Positions 22,271-33,093 of a stretch of 64,000 nt of DNA are shown piece after piece. The position numbers and the translations under genes are program-made. Under the pieces are notes generated by a model. That model was not told the origin of the DNA. It ran no database searches and worked only from the letters and a program-made list of their open reading frames with translations. Position 1 is the stretch's first letter. Each line of letters begins with the position of its first letter. This DNA is from Sepiola atlantica (Eukaryota; Mollusca; Cephalopoda; Sepiida; Sepiolidae), in contig OY744520.1 of assembly GCA_963556195.1 (NCBI GenBank), positions 151,987,607-152,051,606 of the forward strand. Direction: 5' to 3'.

Positions 22271-24773
22271 ACTGGCAACGAGGAACATTAAGGGAGTTTT
22301 TTTATTTGAGAACCTTAAAAACTACGAACGTAGAGAAACCAACGGTGAAATTACTCGACACCCTCAAAAGTTCTAAAAACACGCTTCAAAGTTGGATTTT
22401 TTAGCTAAAGTTATCTCCCTCTTTTCTTTTGTTTACGATGAAACCAACTTATTTATCTCAAAGACAGAAGAAAGTCAGTGAGTTCATTATTTCTATTCCA
22501 GCACTATGTTAATTCTTAACAAGAAAGAAATGTATTATCTTATTCCTATTCTCCTCTCCCACAAAGGTACAACAGTCGAAATTAGTAACCTTATGTTTAC
22601 TGTCGAGTAAAGTGCTAACCGTAAAAACTACTGTTACGTAAAAAGAAGTGATTTTTGTCGACAAAAAGGTTTTCTATTTTGTCTTTATTTCTTTTACACC
22701 GAATATTGCGTTCGATAAAGACACATCTAAACATGTAAAATTTCAAATCAAGTAGGACAGAACTCGTTAGATTGCAAATGCAAAGAGAAGTACAAAACAA
22801 AGAAAGATTTCAAAATCTTCTACTGGAACAACAATCAAAGATTGTAGAAAATCAACAAAAATCCGACGGAAGACTACAGGAAACGAAGAAGGACAGCGAG
22901 AACAACAACGAAACTTGAAGGAAGATTTCAAAAGTATCTACTGGAGCAAAATGAAAAAGAAGTAAGATTATTGAAACAAAATCAAAAAATCGAAATATTA
23001 CTACAAACAATGTCGAATGAGAGTCAGAATACCGAATACGAAAATGCTATTTCTCAAAATGCCGTTTAGAATGCAATTGACAATTTCACTTATTCCACAG
23101 ACAAAGATAATACTCGCTTCATATTTCAGAAGGATCTATACAAAATAGATTGTCAAAATTGGTCAGACTTTTAAAAAGTGTGCTTACTGCTCCGAAAATA
23201 AGGAACCACCGAACATACCAAATTGGCGGACTTTATTTTATACTAGAAAAAATGAGTCATTACTTTTTCAGTAGCTGTTTGACTTTTAACAGAATTATTT
23301 AGCCCTGAAACTTCTCTGTTCTACAAAAACTGTAAGGGCATTAACTTAATCAGAAAAAGCATCGAGAACTACTCGACTCGATCTTTAATAAACACTGTGA
23401 CGAGTTCAAACTGGCTGAACTTCGCGCGGATAACTTTAAATGCTTTATATTCCTGCAAGGACTTGCATCAACCAAAGACAGAGAATTCGGACATAGAAAC
23501 CTGAACAAGTTTGAAATTGATTAAAATTTAATATTACAGAAAATAGCCAGAGACTGCTTGAGATTTGTAAGTGGTGAATAAGATTAGAAAGATATTGAAG
23601 AGTCGGGCAATGCTCACATAAAAGGATACGTCAGAAATCACATTAAACCTTTCTTTCAAAAACAAGTCAAAACAAAAAGAGAGATTATTATCACGCTCCT
23701 ACAAAATCAAGCCACCTTAATAAAAAAAACAGGAAAAATCACCGTCTTGTCCATGTTTCCGTGTTGGATCCCTTCGTTGGGTTATAGATTATTCATAACG
23801 TTTTTAAAACTTGTCTAACTTGTAATAAAATAAGACACAAGGGTTCACATTGCAGAACGAAAAAAAGAAAAAAATCGGATTAAATCCACAAAAAAACAAA
23901 CAGGACGGCATAAATATAAGAAAGTATGTACATGTAAAACTCCTAAATAAAAATGTCAAATTACAACTATACTCTGGTGCAGACCGGTCGATAATCAACC
24001 TGCATACATTGAAAAGGTTGGATAAACTAATCAATCTAAAAAATATATCAAAATAGCAAGAACAGTGACTAGTGAAAAAATTAAATTCGAGGGTGAAAGT
24101 ATTACCAACGTTACTTTAAACGGAACTACTAAGATATTTAGAATGTTCGAATTAGAAAACACGAACAATTTATTTGCCACTAATTATATACAACAATTCA
24201 ATCTATGGGATTTACCAATAAACCTGTTTTGCAGAAAAATAGAAAATATGACGACCGAGTCAGAAAAACTAAAGAAAAAATGGGAATATATCTTCCCCGA
24301 AGTTTTTATTTTCTGACGGGTTAGGTCGATGTATAAAGATGCTAGCAAAATTTGAACTGAAAGAGAACATTTCTTTCCATGAAGTCAGAAAGTTAGCAGA
24401 AACATATACTTATGCAGACATAACAGAAGAATCCGAACGAATATTAACAAAAAAAAATAAAAAGTATACAAAAACAAACTACAGAGTACAGGGAATAAAA
24501 ACTGAAGAATGATCACATTTAATCAATGATATGAGAAACTGTTTGCTAATAATAAAAACAATTTTTAAAATATCAACCACAAGAAAAAGACATCACTCCC
24601 CAGGAAGAAGAAGTTATAGACACTATATACGACACTTTCGATATATTGATACCCAAAGCAGACTCAGACCAGCGACAATCTGAAAGGAAACGTAAATTTC
24701 CTGATCTTATCGTTATCAATCCAAAAACGAAAACGATACTGAGTCTCTTGAGGAGGTAATGCTTGGGAGGGGG
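22271..24773 (+). pseudogene. Gypsy gag and protease remnant with integrase-like tail
   Basis: Glu/Gln/Lys-rich gag coding is seen near 22770-23040 and 'LAELRADNFKCFIFLQGL' near 23410. A degenerate nucleic-acid-binding cysteine region ('CLTCN' type) lies near 23805. The frame 23850-24056 carries 'LQLYSGADRSIIN', the retropepsin site with the catalytic Asp replaced by Tyr. RT, RNase H and integrase core are absent, and only a C-terminal tail resumes at about 24340-24750. A purine-rich tract (GGAGGTAATGCTTGGGAGG) precedes the downstream LTR. Many frame breaks; inactive. Confidence 0.8.
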
Positions 24774-24955
24774 TAGTAGGGTACCTACCTTTACGGACTA
24801 TATGAACGTTTCCGTTTCACTATAAATACCGGGAGCACATGTCTCTCGGGGTGGAACACTCTCTTTATATGTTGTATTTATACTTTCTTCAATATACTTT
24901 GTTTCACTTCATCTCGAGTTCCTGTCTTTCATTCCGGACCTTTTACAGGTTTACA
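24774..24955 (+). repeat. Gypsy LTR (downstream copy)
   Basis: Aligns with 22052-22270 from GTACCTACCTTTACGGACTA to ACAGGTTTACA. It lacks the internal segment of about 40 bp and its first bases are changed (TAGTAGGG in place of TGTTACAG). The divergence points to an old insertion. Confidence 0.85.
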
Positions 24956-25138
24956 ACACTATGTTAAATGATATACACCCGAAAAGAATGGTAGTAATTT
25001 AGTATCTGAAATTGTTTCATACCTTTTAATATAGTTAGTTAATATATCTCCTACATCTAAGCAGTTATAATGATAGTAATTGCCGCTTTAATCGATGCTA
25101 TTTGAAAATATTCTAAACATGAGGATAACGAAATTGAA

Positions 25139-25446
25139 TTGGTAACCGATATACAATTTTATGGAGTATATATATATATATATGGGAAGAGAAGGATGAA
25201 GGTAATCCGACGTGATGGTAAAATGAAAAAGGAAAACCAAAAACTGGATGTTTTTTATGTGTACATCAACGTTTCGTCTTTATTTATAAGACTTCATCAG
25301 GATGATGATATAGGGAAAAGATATCATGCAAGCACAGATACATGTAGGGTAGACATGTTGGGAAGAAAAATAAAATAAAATGAAAAATAATGGCAGCGTC
25401 TTGCTGGATGTCCGTACTTGTTAGAGAATGAAAATGAGTGGGAGAA

Positions 25447-25450
<4 letters not shown>
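25139..25450 (-). repeat. Hammerhead-bearing repeat family B, copy 1
   Basis: Shares GGAAGAGAAGGATGA, GTAATCCGACG, AAATGAAAAAGGAAAA and CATCAACGTTTCGTCTTTAT with copies at 36990-37140 and 63240-63475. All three lie between (TA)n or (TG)n tracts. Open frames here are short and without recognisable domains. Confidence 0.75.
25264..25304 (-). ncRNA. Hammerhead ribozyme-like motif (family B, best copy)
   Basis: On the minus strand the core is CTGATGA (complement of 25294-25300), with one extra A, then stem II GTCTT / AAGAC around a 7-nt loop, then GAA. The tetranucleotide ACGT is a 2-bp self-complementary stem III, and U (25268) is the predicted cleavage residue. Stem I is a perfect CATC / GATG (25301-25304 with 25264-25267). 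Core bases are all present. The extra A before stem II is shared with the other copies. Confidence 0.65.

Positions 25451-25490
<40 letters not shown>
25449..25490. repeat. (TA)n-(TG)n compound microsatellite
   Basis: TA units change to TG units. Overlapping Tyr-Ile or Cys-Val frames are artefacts. Confidence 0.95.
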
Positions 25491-25496
<6 letters not shown>

Positions 25497-26789
25497 TGTA
25501 TTATGCATGTGTGTATATATACACATATTTTTAATATATGTGTTCTGAAAGGTGTATGTATGTATGTTTGTATGGGTTTACTAAATATAAGATATCTGAC
25601 TATTGGACTGGTGACCGAATTTGATATGTAATTACGAGGGTTCATTTAGGATCAAATTTAATTCCTTAAGAGTAATTAAATTTTAATTCTCATTCAATAA
25701 AATTTGTTGATATGTAGAATTGCGGTAAGAACTTATTTCTTAAAATAGGTATAGTAATTTTGATTTGCCTACAATTGTTTGCCTTATTGATCTTGCATAA
25801 GCATATATTTCTCCCTATATAGTATTATTGATGTCTTAATACTATAGGATACCATTGGATTCAGTGTAACTTGTATGACTAGGGTTTCATAAATTAATAT
25901 AAAATGTTAACTACTATCTCGAATAATAACAGAATAAATTATACAAGAGTATTTTCTTAGCTCCATTTTGTCTAAAATATTATAAAAATGTGTCTGCTAT
26001 CACCTATTATATAATAAGATGCTAAGACGTAGGTCCTTTTAGATTGCGTAAAAATTCGGGGTACCTATATAATTACTATTCAACGGGTAATATGATTTGA
26101 ATGAGGAGGAAGTGAGTTTCAAACCCCCAAGTGAGTTTTAAAATGATGAAATTTTCGAAATTGCTTTAAGACTATTTCTTACAAGTAAGTTTTTAAAAAT
26201 TGGACACCTTTTCTGTCACATATACATTTTTCTTTAATAAAAACTAATCTATAATCAAAGATTAAAAAATGAACACTATTCTGTTATTATTTCGTAGAAG
26301 ATATAAATTAAAAATGAACAGGTTGACAAAAAAACTCGACGACGCGGCCTCCACCATATTAATATTTTTCATACCATAAATTATGCTTTTAAATTTTAGT
26401 GTGTCACAAAGAAATTAATATATTTTTTCGATTATTAACAAGATATCAAAAAGCGATTCTGCTATAAACATCGATCTGACGCCTTATATATGTTGAAATT
26501 CAAATAACACAAATATTGTCGTTTTCCCATTAAGTAAATCTTCTTGGGGGGTTGTATATGTTTATAATTTTCACATGTCAAGCTCAGTATCGGATTACAT
26601 TCTTTACTTGTTAACTCTTTCAAGTAGTTTCTATCCTTTTCATCATTATTATTCCCCACTTAGCTTAGATTCTTTTTTTCTTTAGTACACACATAGACAT
26701 ACATATATATATATATGCATATATAAAATGAAACAAACACACGTGAGTTTCAAAAGATTTACATCTAGAGAAACTAATACAATACGTAT

Positions 26790-26818
26790 ACTATATATAT
26801 ATATATATATATATATAT
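26790..26818. repeat. (TA)n at a TGCCTAAATA junction
   Basis: On the minus strand the neighbour reads ATGCTGCCTAAATACACACAC before the TA run, the same junction as at the PLE near 3185. Confidence 0.9.
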
Positions 26819-26819
26819 T

Positions 26820-27215
26820 GTGTGTGTATTTAGGCAGCATTTTATCATTTATGCAAACATTGTTAAAATAGCTCAATTCGTCTGTTTATTTATACCTTTT
26901 ATATTTTTTCAATTTTTCTGATGTTTTTTTTGTATTAAAATAAAAAAAGTTAATAAATGTTCCATACGTTTCACAGGTTTCACGAATGTTTTAAATTCTT
27001 CGTCGAATCATCCTAAGGTGTCAAAAGCAAATGAACAAAAAAGCTGGAGAAAGAAGAGAATTTTTAAAAGACGGCGGAAAAACGCTCATAGAACGTTTTT
27101 CGCATTGTACCAAGAAGTCGTTGACGGTTTAAATTCAGCAACACTGGATGGAATCACAGAACAAATTTACATTACGTTTAGAATTTTAAAATGTTACTAC
27201 TGGTTTCATATGTGA
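26820..27215 (-). repeat. Dispersed hammerhead-bearing repeat family C, copy 1
   Basis: About 390 bp aligning with 49555-49896. Shared blocks include GCAAACATTGTT, TTCGTCTGTTTA, CATCCTWAGGTGTCAAAAG and GAACAAAAARGCTGGAGAA. Read on the minus strand, the hammerhead-like part precedes the (TA)n end, as in the PLE arm. Confidence 0.8.
26980..27021 (-). ncRNA. Decayed hammerhead-like motif (family C)
   Basis: The minus strand reads ACAC-CTTAGGA-T-GATTCGACGAAGAATT-TAA-AACATT-C-GTGA. The layout equals the intact-looking motif at 32048, but the invariant G of CUGA is U and GAA has become TAA. Probably inactive. Confidence 0.5.
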
Positions 27216-27394
27216 TGTTGTTAACAAGATGCATGGAGAGGCGGCGGGATAGGGTAGTGCTTGTAAAACTAATGTAGCTATTAGCTTTTTTTATTATTAT
27301 TATGGGATTTACATTCCTACAAATGGCATTTAAACTTATAAAAAACATTGGTTCTGTTATAGCTCCTTACATCAAGTGGCTGTTTGCCTTGTCT

Positions 27395-27396
<2 letters not shown>

Positions 27397-27452
<56 letters not shown>

Positions 27453-27465
27453 TCTTTGTAAAAAT

Positions 27466-27512
<47 letters not shown>
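27397..27512. repeat. Two (TA)n tracts
   Basis: 27397-27451 and 27469-27512, separated by a short unique spacer. Confidence 0.95.
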
Positions 27513-27513
<1 letters not shown>

Positions 27514-27995
27514 AAGTAAAGTAAAGTCAGTCTATTTCTCAATTTTTTTTATTGATAGCCTTGAATCTCACAAATAATCTATATTTAATTTCCACTAGAG
27601 ATTTGTTTTATCATTAGACATTGTTTTTCTTACAACAGAAATGTATTTAATTTCGATTTTTATCAAAAAGTATTTATATTTACTGGAAATATTTTTAGAA
27701 CGGAGACTTTAAAGATTAAAGGGGGTTGCAATGAGCGAAACCAAAATAGAATTCACAAACTCCTGTGCATATATATTGCAAAATTTATCTTTATATCGCT
27801 TCATCATAATGTACAACCAAAACTAATCGGTTCACAATGGTAAATAAGATATTTTGCTCTGGGTATAAATTATTATAAAATGATTCAATAGTAAATCTTG
27901 AAATAAATATATTTATAAGCTCTATTTAATGTTAAATATTGAACTTGTCGGTAATCAATTTAATCTATATAAATGTAATTGATTTAGCCATAATT

Positions 27996-27998
<3 letters not shown>

Positions 27999-28040
<42 letters not shown>
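27999..28040. repeat. (TA)n microsatellite
   Basis: About 21 TA units. Confidence 0.95.
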
Positions 28041-28043
<3 letters not shown>

Positions 28044-28544
28044 ATGAAAGACGTGTGGATAATAATTTAAAAATATTTATCATAATATTGTTCATAGACC
28101 TTTAATGCTAAGACGGGCGCTTTAAGAGAATTATAATTAGGCTGTCAAATTTAATGCGCAATGCTGACTTCCATTCAACCAGGTCATTGAACACTGTTTA
28201 TAAAAGCCTTCTAGACATGTCCGCTTGCATAGACATTAATAGACCTTTATTCCTCTCCTTTCACTGTGGTTGTTGGGTTGACCGCAATGTCATGTGCCAT
28301 TAAGCAATAGTTAAAATGTTGACTTAGGTCAGTATTTCGAATCATGTGACAGGTAGAACAATCATCGTCCACACTGACGATTCCCAGAAAAGGATGAAGC
28401 ACATGTGTACGTAGATAAAAACATTTAAAATATTTATCATAATATTCTATATATATACAATAGTGTGTGTGCGTGTCGTGAGAAAGAGAGGGGGGAGAGG
28501 GAAAGAAAGATAGATACATTTTAATATTTATTCGCATCTGTTTT

Positions 28545-29045
28545 GTGTTTTACTCCCCTCACCCGTCCTCTGTTCGTTCTAAACGTTTCCGCCCTTTTCA
28601 TGTCATTTGTCATCGAATCTTGCAAATTCCTAAATGGATTTATCAAATGTTCCTTTTAAACTCCGATATCGGCGAAAGCAAGAACTTATTTTTTTTAAAC
28701 ATAAATATAACACTCACGCCTCTTCATGTTAACGCAACCAAAATGCGCCTTTCTCTCGCATTCTATTTCCCGTTTTCTCCAATCGTGTTATCTTCGCTTT
28801 TGTCTTTTTTTTTCGTTTCCTCTCGTGAAAAACCTCTGATGTCATTTCAAATTAAGACAGTATCTTTAATCGCGTGTCGAAACTCCATTGACTTTCTCGA
28901 ATTCGCGCCCATTTATTTTCACATTAAATTAAGCAGAAATAAAAGAAATAATGCGACTTTTCGCGAAACCAGAGGCAAGAAAAGTCGAATTAGAGACGCC
29001 GTTTTTGCTTCATCAGAAGGAAACGCTGTTTATATATTTGCATAG
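28545..29045 (+). other. Longest unassigned open frame (166 codons)
   Basis: This is the longest open stretch not explained by a transposon or microsatellite. It is Phe/Ser/Arg-rich, with one possible hydrophobic stretch near residues 70-95. I recognise no domain. The flanks are AT-rich, and there is no clear splice or promoter context. It may be chance, a decayed exon or part of an unknown repeat. Confidence 0.15.
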
Positions 29046-29386
29046 ATGTTTTTTTTCACGATTAACAAAATATCGCGAATACATTAGTCTGACAAACGAA
29101 TCGTTGACACTGTAATAAATTGGATCACGTGATTAAAATCGTGGTCATGTATTGATGATATGTGTTGCGTGATGAGATAAGTAACGCTGGGGAAAAGGTC
29201 CGGAGATGCTGGGATTTTCGATTCTTTCATCAGTTTCTTTTCTTTCTTTTTTTGTTTATAAATGTGTGTGTGTTTCCCCCACTACTCTTTTACGATCGGA
29301 TAAATTAGACATATTAAAAAATATAGAGATAGACAGATTGAAATACATTATATTAGATAGATATATACATAAGAACTGACTGTAAC

Positions 29387-29387
<1 letters not shown>

Positions 29388-29442
<55 letters not shown>

Positions 29443-29586
29443 TTATTGATAGAGATAGATTGAATGATTGATTGATAGAGAGGGATGGGTTGATTGATAG
29501 CGATAGATGGATAGATTGATAGAGACGGATGGATAGATTGATAGAGATGGATAGATAGATTGATAGATAGATAGATAGATAGATAT

Positions 29587-29682
<96 letters not shown>

Positions 29683-29685
29683 GTA
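29388..29685. repeat. (GATA)n microsatellite array
   Basis: GATA units with GATT/GATG variants over about 300 bp. The Leu/Ser/Ile/Tyr frame on the minus strand is an artefact. Confidence 0.95.
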
Positions 29686-29860
29686 GTTATAAGTAGATAC
29701 GGAAAAACAGAGACACATAAACAGATGGAGATAAAGAAAGAATATCGTATAGAACAGACTGTGATAAATATATAAATAGAGATAGATATAGTGTGATGGA
29801 TGCATTGATAAGTAGACAGTAATAATAAGAGAGGGAGAGACAGAGGAATAGATTTTAAGA

Positions 29861-29863
<3 letters not shown>

Positions 29864-29937
<74 letters not shown>

Positions 29938-29960
29938 AGAGAGAGAGTTAGAAAGAGAGA
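29864..29960. repeat. (TA)n then (GA)n compound microsatellite
   Basis: TA units switch to GA units, then decay to GAGAGTTA repeats. Confidence 0.95.
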
Positions 29961-30299
29961 GTTAGAGAGAGAGAGAATAAAAGGGGGGTAGAGATGAACG
30001 AGCGAGTTGGAAGGAGAAAGGAGAGATAGATAGAGAGACTAGAATAAATGTGACCTTTTGGTCATCAATTAAACTCGGTTTAAATTGTTTAAATTAAGAA
30101 AATGTGAGTTCGCAAAGCCAGTTAAAATTTAAAAATAAAAATCTAAAATTAATATATTTCTGCTTGCACTCTCTCATTCACTCTCTCTCTCTATCTATCT
30201 ATCTATCTATCTATCTCTATTTCTCTCACTCCTTTTCATATCCTGGATTAAATAATATTATTACTTGTTTTGATATTCCCATTTACTTTTAATGGACTA

Positions 30300-30620
30300 T
30301 TTCAATCTTTTTATTATTTCCTTTCTGTGTTACATTAATAAACAGTGAGAGGGTAAATAAAGCGAGAGTGATAGACATCGTATCGAATAAGAGATAGGGT
30401 CAAACAACATACAGTGAGAATGGACACAAGAGTGATATACAGTAACTTAGTAAGAGATGGGTAACTTAGTGAGTGAATTGCAAATTAATTAGAACAATTA
30501 AAATGGAAGATTTTTAAATACAACTTAATCCCAAAACTACGGAATATTTTCGCATGTATTTTCTGTGATATCTAATAGATATCTGGAGATAAATAGGGGA
30601 GCTAACAGAATTAGACAAAT
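30300..30620 (+). repeat. Large dispersed repeat, copy 1
   Basis: Shares ACAGTGAGAGgG, GATAgACATCGTAT, GAGATGGGTAACTT and GGAATATTTTcGCATGTATTTT with 41110-41390 and 42115-42290. All follow a CT/TCTA-rich tract. No coding domain seen. Confidence 0.55.
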
Positions 30621-30641
30621 ACACCCAACATCCTCCCAAAT

Positions 30642-30687
30642 AGCAAATCTATTATTGGACTAATACAAGTCCAATAATAGATTTGCT
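30642..30687. repeat. 19-bp perfect hairpin
   Basis: AGCAAATCTATTATTGGAC (30642-30660) and its exact complement (30669-30687) flank the 8-nt loop TAATACAA. CTGATGA follows immediately. Confidence 0.9.
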
Positions 30688-30987
30688 CTGATGAAGTCGC
30701 ACCTACCGAAACCTCAATGAAAGCCAAACAAGCTTGAAATATATACTGGCTCGACTTGATTGCCGGTTTACACAGTTATGCAAACTGGGGGACGTCATAA
30801 AAGGCGAATAGGGTAATTAAAGGGCGATTTTTTAAGAGTAATAGGGGGGGGCGAATGTTTAAATAATTAAAAGAGAGAGAAAGTACAAAATTAGAAGGTT
30901 GAGAAAAATGGAGGGGGAAAAGCGCGGGAATAAAAGAGAGGGGGAGAAGTAAAAGGGATAGAACAATTAATAATCCAACAGGTTACG

Positions 30988-30993
30988 GGCCAT

Positions 30994-31047
<54 letters not shown>
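30988..31047. repeat. (TA)n microsatellite
   Basis: About 30 TA units directly abutting the SINE-hammerhead unit. Confidence 0.95.
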
Positions 31048-31051
<4 letters not shown>

Positions 31052-31117
31052 TTCAAATCGACCCATATACACGTGTGTTTCATGCCAAACATGCAATTAT
31101 CAGTATAAGAGAAGACA
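31052..31117 (-). ncRNA. Hammerhead-like motif, degraded copy of the dimer
   Basis: Same layout as the partner at 31388-31460, but the core is CTGATAA (invariant G changed) and the distal part of stem I is lost at the (TA)n boundary. Probably inactive. Confidence 0.5.
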
Positions 31118-31387
31118 ATCCATGCCGGTCGCACGATTCGAACCCCGATTCAAAAATCATTTCTGACTGTTTAGTCGAGGCGCTAATTGTTGCGGCAAAC
31201 ACGCATTGCCATGGAAATTGTAGTGTAGATTTACATCTAAATGCACAAATTCGGTGAGTATATCAGCAAGCTGTCAAACAGAACTCAATAGGCGAGACCT
31301 TGTGTATTACATTACGCTATGCTTGTCGTCAACCTACTTAAAGTGCTCCATCTAGCGAAAGCTTTAAACAATTATTTATGAAAAAGT

Positions 31388-31460
31388 ATTGTCTTACATC
31401 AACCCATATACACGTGTGTTTCATGCCAAACCTGCAATCATCAGTATGAGAGAAGACAAT
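31388..31460 (-). ncRNA. Hammerhead ribozyme-like motif, better copy of the dimer
   Basis: On the minus strand the core is CTGATGA (complement of 31438-31444). Stem II is short, TGC / GCA, with an unpaired U on each side next to the core. GAA leads to a near-palindromic stem III, ACACACGTGTAT (31408-31419), with one C-A mismatch. A at 31407 is the predicted cleavage residue. Stem I starts with A-U and U-G pairs, has an internal loop, and closes with a perfect 8-bp helix, ATTGTCTT / AAGACAAT (31453-31460 with 31388-31395). An internal loop in stem I is typical of natural hammerheads. Confidence 0.6.
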
Positions 31461-31643
31461 CCTGGCCAGTCGGACGATACGAATCTCGATTCGAAAATCA
31501 TTTTTGACTACGTAGTCGGGGCGCTAATTGTTGCTGTCAATAGGCATTGTCGACTAGATTAACATTTAAATGCCAAATCCAGTGGGCATATCAGCAAGCA
31601 CTCAAACAGAACTTAATAGGCGGGGCCTAGAATATTGCATTAC

Positions 31644-31645
<2 letters not shown>

Positions 31646-31707
<62 letters not shown>
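31646..31707. repeat. (TA)n microsatellite
   Basis: About 31 TA units that cut the second SINE-hammerhead unit short. Confidence 0.95.
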
Positions 31708-31709
<2 letters not shown>

Positions 31710-32047
31710 CTTGGAATTCAACTAATCAATAGATATGCTCTAAATCAAGAAACAGCTTCATTGAGTTTATAATATGAAACAATTTGGATGATATAATAAC
31801 GGATATATACAATAAAAATATACGTTCTTCATATAAACCCAGAAAAAATATATATAGATAATCATTTCATGTATATACACATATAATATTATAAAGTTAT
31901 GTAATGCATCGTGTATATATATTTAAGTATTTTTTTATGGTATAAAATGTAGACGTTCGTTTTTGCGTTCACGGTTTGCCGTAGTATTTTAAAAACTTCC
32001 ATTCTTTCACCCGCTTTTAGTCATTTTTTACCATTTTATACAATCAA

Positions 32048-32089
32048 ACACCTGATGATGATTCCAGAAGGAGTCGAAAACGTTCGTGT
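32048..32089 (+). ncRNA. Hammerhead ribozyme-like motif, well preserved
   Basis: Stem I is ACAC (32048-32051) with GTGT (32086-32089). The core CTGATGA lies at 32052-32058, followed by one extra T. Stem II is GATTCC / GGAGTC, six pairs with one G-U, around the loop AGAA. GAA is at 32076-32078, AACGTT (32079-32084) is a palindromic stem III, and C32085 is the predicted cleavage residue. Every invariant core base is present. Stem III of only 3 bp would favour action as a dimer. A (TA)n tract starts about 40 bp downstream. Confidence 0.75.
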
Positions 32090-32126
32090 AACATACGGTT
32101 CATTTAGTAATTCATTCGATGTCAAC

Positions 32127-32128
<2 letters not shown>

Positions 32129-32224
<96 letters not shown>

Positions 32225-32238
32225 TATACCTAGCACAC

Positions 32239-32279
<41 letters not shown>

Positions 32280-32328
32280 TATATATGTATATATAATTTT
32301 TTAATGTGTATATATATATAATTTTTTA

Positions 32329-32360
<32 letters not shown>
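32129..32360. repeat. (TA)n cluster with (TG)n end
   Basis: Several TA runs with CATA, AATA and TTTTTAATG interruptions, ending in TG units near 32346. Confidence 0.95.
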
Positions 32361-32364
<4 letters not shown>

Positions 32365-33047
32365 ATGTGTGGGTGTATGAATGTACGTGTTTTGTATTCC
32401 CGGAGGTCAACAAGAAGCACCTGCTTTAATGCCGTGTGTGTCTTGTTTAAAACGACCATCTAGAAAAGTGACAAAAATACGCACAATGAGAAAATTGTCA
32501 CCAGTTTTGTGGCGTGTTCAAACGGTCTAACCAAGAAAAGGAAAAACGCGATAAGATGTTAACGAAGAGTGGCGTGTTTGTGCATCATTCAAATTCCAAC
32601 TTGATTTATTTCTTTACGTATTATCTATTTCATTCATGCATTTATTTATATACTATCAAAGAAAACCGGGATTATTAATTTCAAACTTGAAAGTTCGAGG
32701 AAATTTCATCTTTAACACATATTTTTTTACACTCTTTGGCTTTTTAAAAGAATTCTTAAAAATATATTTCTACTTATTTTATTTAAATATCGGCAATGAT
32801 GTAGTATATTTAACAACGGAAAAATAGAGGAAAACTACAAAAATAACTGTTACCAAACCCAATAAAATATACTATTCTACCTACCTACATTTTTTTAATC
32901 TTCTAAAAAAATATAAATCGTTTTTATTTCAATATAAGATTTCGTCGTACTCTGTCCTTTGGAGATAGTAAGAAGCCAACATGGCTGACCCATGCGTGTT
33001 GGTCTTTAATTCCTTAAAAATAGATTTTAAAAAAGTACTTACCTTAT

Positions 33048-33093
33048 CACTAACCCTAAGTCCGACTGATAACCCCCGGACTTAGGGTTAGTG
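33048..33093. repeat. 17-bp perfect hairpin with telomere-like core
   Basis: CACTAACCCTAAGTCCG (33048-33064) and its exact complement (33077-33093) flank a 12-nt loop. The arms contain TAACCC/GGGTTA. Confidence 0.85.

Larger units (their letters stand above)
31045..31650 (-). mobile_element. tRNA-derived SINE fused to hammerhead, tandem dimer (341-bp period)
   Basis: Two copies of the same unit lie head to tail. The block ACGTGTGTTT starts at 31071 and again at 31412. On the minus strand each unit has a tRNA-like head, with A-box-like GCAACAATTAGCGCC (near 31190 and 31530) and B-box-like GGGGTTCGAATCGTGCGAC (near 31135; changed in the second unit). A hammerhead-like core follows at once. The upstream unit (by transcription) keeps a full CTGATGA core. 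The dimer is bounded on both sides by (TA)n. An RNA cut at both ribozymes would be about 341 nt. Confidence 0.65.

Noticed and set aside
29010..29035. TTCTGATGAAGC on the minus strand as a hammerhead core
   Set aside because: No GAAA with pairing stems follows.
29443..29865. 140-codon minus-strand frame
   Set aside because: It is the (GATA)n array in translation (Leu/Ser/Ile/Tyr repeats).
30688..30715. CTGATGA ... CGAAAC as a hammerhead
   Set aside because: No stem II forms between the two core blocks, and no palindromic stem III follows GAA.
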